DNA of 42,283 nt from an uncultured Clostridia bacterium (GTDB lineage Bacteria; Bacillota; Clostridia; Oscillospirales; UBA644), in NCBI GenBank assembly GCA_944386295.1, contig CALXAO010000004.1, forward strand, positions 1-42,283. Direction: 5' to 3'. Numbering within the stretch: position 1 is the stretch's first letter; every line of letters begins with the position of its first letter. The position numbers and the translations under genes are program-made. Positions 40,316 to 42,283 of the stretch are shown in pieces. Below the pieces are notes generated by a model. It ran no database searches, had not been told where the DNA came from, and worked only from the letters and a program-made list of their open reading frames with translations.

Positions 40316-40363
40316 GCCTCCAATTCAATATGATATCAAAATAATATCATACTTTTTGGAGGC
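40316..40363. promoter_or_regulatory. Nested palindrome over the SPFH promoter
   Basis: Outer arms GCCTCCAA (40316-40323) and TTGGAGGC (40356-40363) enclose inner arms TATGATAT (40329-40336) and ATATCATA (40344-40351), all nearly sharing one centre. The inner repeat covers the -10 and the outer one includes the RBS and the bases just after the -35. It looks like a repressor site, possibly for the RHH protein of the same unit. Confidence 0.6.
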
Positions 40364-40369
40364 TGTCAA
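40341..40369 (-). promoter_or_regulatory. Promoter of the SPFH-RHH unit
   Basis: On the minus strand TTGACA (40369-40364), a 17-nt spacer and TATTAT (40346-40341), 32 bases before the ATG at 40309. Confidence 0.8.
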
Positions 40370-40438
40370 GATTCTCAAGGGTTATTAAAAAAAGTTGCGA
40401 TATTCGGAGCAATCCAAATATTTAATCAAAAGCATATT

Positions 40439-42283
40439 TTACTGACTAAAATATCGGGCGATTTCCTCATCAGTAACATTAAAATAGGAAATGGCACTTT
40501 CCTTCACTTCCTGAGACCGGGGCTTACCGGTGGTTTTTCCGTCAATAAAGGACCGTAGCCCTGTTACCCATTTTTGCCACCCGGCATAGGTCAGTTTCCA
40601 TTTGGTTCGGTCCCGAGTCATTTCAGCATCCACCTCAGCACAGAGCGCGTCAATACGAGCCAAAGAAGCGGCTTCTGATAGAGGACCAGAAAGTAATTCA
40701 CCCAGGCGCGTCAGGAATTTTTCTCGGAACAGGGGTTGGCGGATTAGGGCATTCATAAGCGTATGGTTGAGAGGATAGTTCCGGGCCATATAGGCAAAAG
40801 ACGTGTGGGTCATAAAAGCCAGATCAAAATCATACAGCACCCACCGCCATTTCCCATCGGCTTCTGTAGAAGAGAAGTACCGGACATTATCCAGATCAGT
40901 AGACCCTGACCAGACCGCAGAAATATACCAATCAATATAGCTGTCCAGATCGACCCGATCAGTCACGTAGTTGTAGTATTCCAAATTGCGCATATCGTGA
41001 TTTTTGACATACCGAATCAACTGCTCATAGGGATACGAAGACCCGTATTCCGGCTCGTCACCATACCGAAGCATGGACACAGAATCGGGAGAAACGTTGT
41101 AATGAGACGCAACATAATCGTCGTCTACCTTTTCTCGGAAAGAATAGATCCCCCAATATTCCCCATTAATATACAGCAAACAAAACCGATAGGCCTGCAC
41201 CGAGACATTCAGTCCCCCCTCCGATGCCAGTGAAGTCATAAAAATATCCCGGATGGTAGTAGCCTCAAAATCCTGGGACCCGGAACGAAGCACCAAGGAC
41301 TGAAAAGTATCCACGCCAAAGTCCTCTCCAAAAATGGGGTAAACCAACTCAGAGCAACCATAAACGCCCCGAAATTTTACTTGAAAGGACTTTTTCCGTT
41401 CTGCCCGGCCCCATCCTCCAAAGATTTTCAGACCGCAATCAGAGGAAAACCATTTACCATTCTCGTCGTAAACCGAAAGATTTATTTTTTTCTCCCAGTC
41501 TTTCCAGTAATTAGCGCCATAGTAAGGTTCCTTATCAGAGGCATCGGGACCGGTAGCATAAATACCGCTTTCTTCTGACCACATGTCATCAGGAAGAATG
41601 GAAATATTTACCACCGGCAACGTTACTGATTCCTTCAGAAAATAGCAGGCCGTTAGAATCTTACCTGTTACTTTTTCCGGAGAAATGCACACCGCCCGAA
41701 TAACCGAGGTTTTTGTCAAAGTCAGGGGAGAGACGTACACCGGAGAAGACGCCGACGGCTCACTGCCATCCAGTGTATAATGTATAGTCCCTTCCCCGGA
41801 CAGGGCAACCTCCAGCGTTTCCTTATCGGAATAAATCCCGTCAGGAACAGAAACCGCTGGAAGCACGGTCACATCTCTTTTCCCATCTCGGTTCTCCTCC
41901 TTAGGCGTAGGCAGGGCAAAATAGAAAAAGCCATTTTCCCCCGCCATGCGGCCATAACTACCCCGAAAAGAAGTATCAGCGGCGCAAACAGCGTCAACAA
42001 TTTTGCCCTCCGGCGTAAACAGATAGAGCGTCTCCGCCTCAGCACCCAACCCCAAAGGAACGCTGAGCGAACCAGCACTTTCTCCTTTTCCGGGAGCGAA
42101 CACTGTCAGTATTTGTCCGGCGGACAGAGTTCGTTCCGGAAGAGCACAGGCATCGGAACCATCAGCCTTTTTGCCGACCTTCCAGCCGACAAGGGAAAGA
42201 GGCTGTCCCGAAGTATTTTTTAATTCAAACCAGTCATAGTATTTTCCCGACTGGGGCAGATATTGATCGTTAGAGGTCATCAT
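40439..42283 (-). CDS. CotH-kinase surface protein with lamin-tail and chitobiase-like domains (5' end cut by window)
   Basis: A 614-residue part of a larger secreted protein; the frame is open to the window edge and the beginning of the first domain and any signal peptide are missing. Order of domains: lamin-tail-like domain (about 1-110; TSNDQYLPQSGKYYDWFELK), a chitobiase/hexosaminidase C-terminal-like beta domain (about 140-215; GTIHYTLDGSEPSASSPVYV), then the CotH kinase domain (about 220-560). In the last, FGGWGRAERKKSFQVKFRG, SLVLRSGSQDFEATTIRD, YWGIYSFREKVDDDYV and the metal-binding WRWVLYDFDLAF are visible. CotH proteins are atypical kinases of spore-coat and surface proteins; similar modular forms occur in many Clostridia, some with cellulosomes. 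Substrate is unknown. No clear terminator follows it. Confidence 0.88.
   Translation of the reverse strand: MMTSNDQYLPQSGKYYDWFELKNTSGQPLSLVGWKVGKKADGSDACALPERTLSAGQILTVFAPGKGESAGSLSVPLGLGAEAETLYLFTPEGKIVDAVCAADTSFRGSYGRMAGENGFFYFALPTPKEENRDGKRDVTVLPAVSVPDGIYSDKETLEVALSGEGTIHYTLDGSEPSASSPVYVSPLTLTKTSVIRAVCISPEKVTGKILTACYFLKESVTLPVVNISILPDDMWSEESGIYATGPDASDKEPYYGANYWKDWEKKINLSVYDENGKWFSSDCGLKIFGGWGRAERKKSFQVKFRGVYGCSELVYPIFGEDFGVDTFQSLVLRSGSQDFEATTIRDIFMTSLASEGGLNVSVQAYRFCLLYINGEYWGIYSFREKVDDDYVASHYNVSPDSVSMLRYGDEPEYGSSYPYEQLIRYVKNHDMRNLEYYNYVTDRVDLDSYIDWYISAVWSGSTDLDNVRYFSSTEADGKWRWVLYDFDLAFMTHTSFAYMARNYPLNHTLMNALIRQPLFREKFLTRLGELLSGPLSEAASLARIDALCAEVDAEMTRDRTKWKLTYAGWQKWVTGLRSFIDGKTTGKPRSQEVKESAISYFNVTDEEIARYFSQ

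Noticed and set aside
1..42283. CRISPR arrays, tRNA and rRNA genes, complete insertion sequences
   Set aside because: No regularly spaced repeats, cloverleaf-like segments, rRNA sequence or complete transposase gene were seen by eye anywhere in the window.

Overview
The window looks like a chromosomal segment of a low- to mid-GC Gram-positive anaerobe of the class Clostridia, most likely Oscillospirales (Ruminococcaceae/Acutalibacteraceae-like). The reasons are strong AGGAGG-type ribosome binding sites, SigA-type promoters with 17-nt spacers, a class B sortase, split transketolase subunits, a zinc-ribbon L28, and the gene order smc-ftsY-rdgB-yhbY-nadD-yqeK-rsfS-leuS. The assignment to order is an inference from gene content, not a computed phylogeny.

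Layout. (1) 1-3.9 kb is an AT-rich, decaying accessory patch. It holds the last 41 codons of a probable serine recombinase, a broken XRE repressor that still has its promoter and a palindrome over the -10, and two large sigma-70-like regulator genes on the minus strand, both wrecked by frameshifts and stops. (2) 3.9-16.3 kb is one long minus-strand operon driven by a perfect consensus promoter (TTGACA-17-TATAAT) and closed by a terminator at 3.9 kb. It encodes a large extracellular solute-binding protein with carbohydrate-binding-like domains, a first permease pair, a membrane-anchored NHL beta-propeller, a YIP1-family membrane protein, a DUF5696-like lipoprotein and a second permease pair. 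There is no ATPase. (3) 16.7-19.5 kb: class B sortase and the two transketolase half-proteins (minus strand). (4) 19.6-21.5 kb: D-Ala-D-Ala carboxypeptidase and a PHP-domain phosphoesterase (plus). (5) 21.8-24.2 kb: GH20 hexosaminidase, RNase H1 and ribosomal protein L28 (minus). (6) 24.3-33.8 kb: a tightly packed housekeeping operon from smc to leuS (plus). (7) 33.8-34.0 kb: a 57-residue membrane protein on the minus strand with its own promoter, RBS and terminator. (8) 34.1-39.07 kb: aminotransferase, atypical response regulator, recD2 and rsmA (plus). (9) 39.1-40.4 kb: an SPFH/band-7 membrane protein and a small ribbon-helix-helix protein behind a nested palindromic promoter (minus). (10) 40.4 kb to the end: a cell-surface CotH-kinase protein, cut by the window edge.

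How it works together. The housekeeping blocks cover chromosome segregation (SMC), membrane targeting (FtsY), nucleotide-pool cleaning (RdgB), ribosome maturation and silencing (YhbY, RsfS, RsmA, L28), NAD synthesis (NadD), leucyl-tRNA charging (LeuS) and DNA repair (RecD2, RNase H). The eight-gene operon is the most distinctive locus. It looks like an envelope-anchored carbohydrate capture or sensing machine in which two importers share one binding protein and several surface accessory proteins. Other loci worth a second look are the SPFH/RHH pair with its operator-like palindrome, the orphan response regulator lacking key receiver residues, and the small membrane protein between leuS and the aminotransferase.
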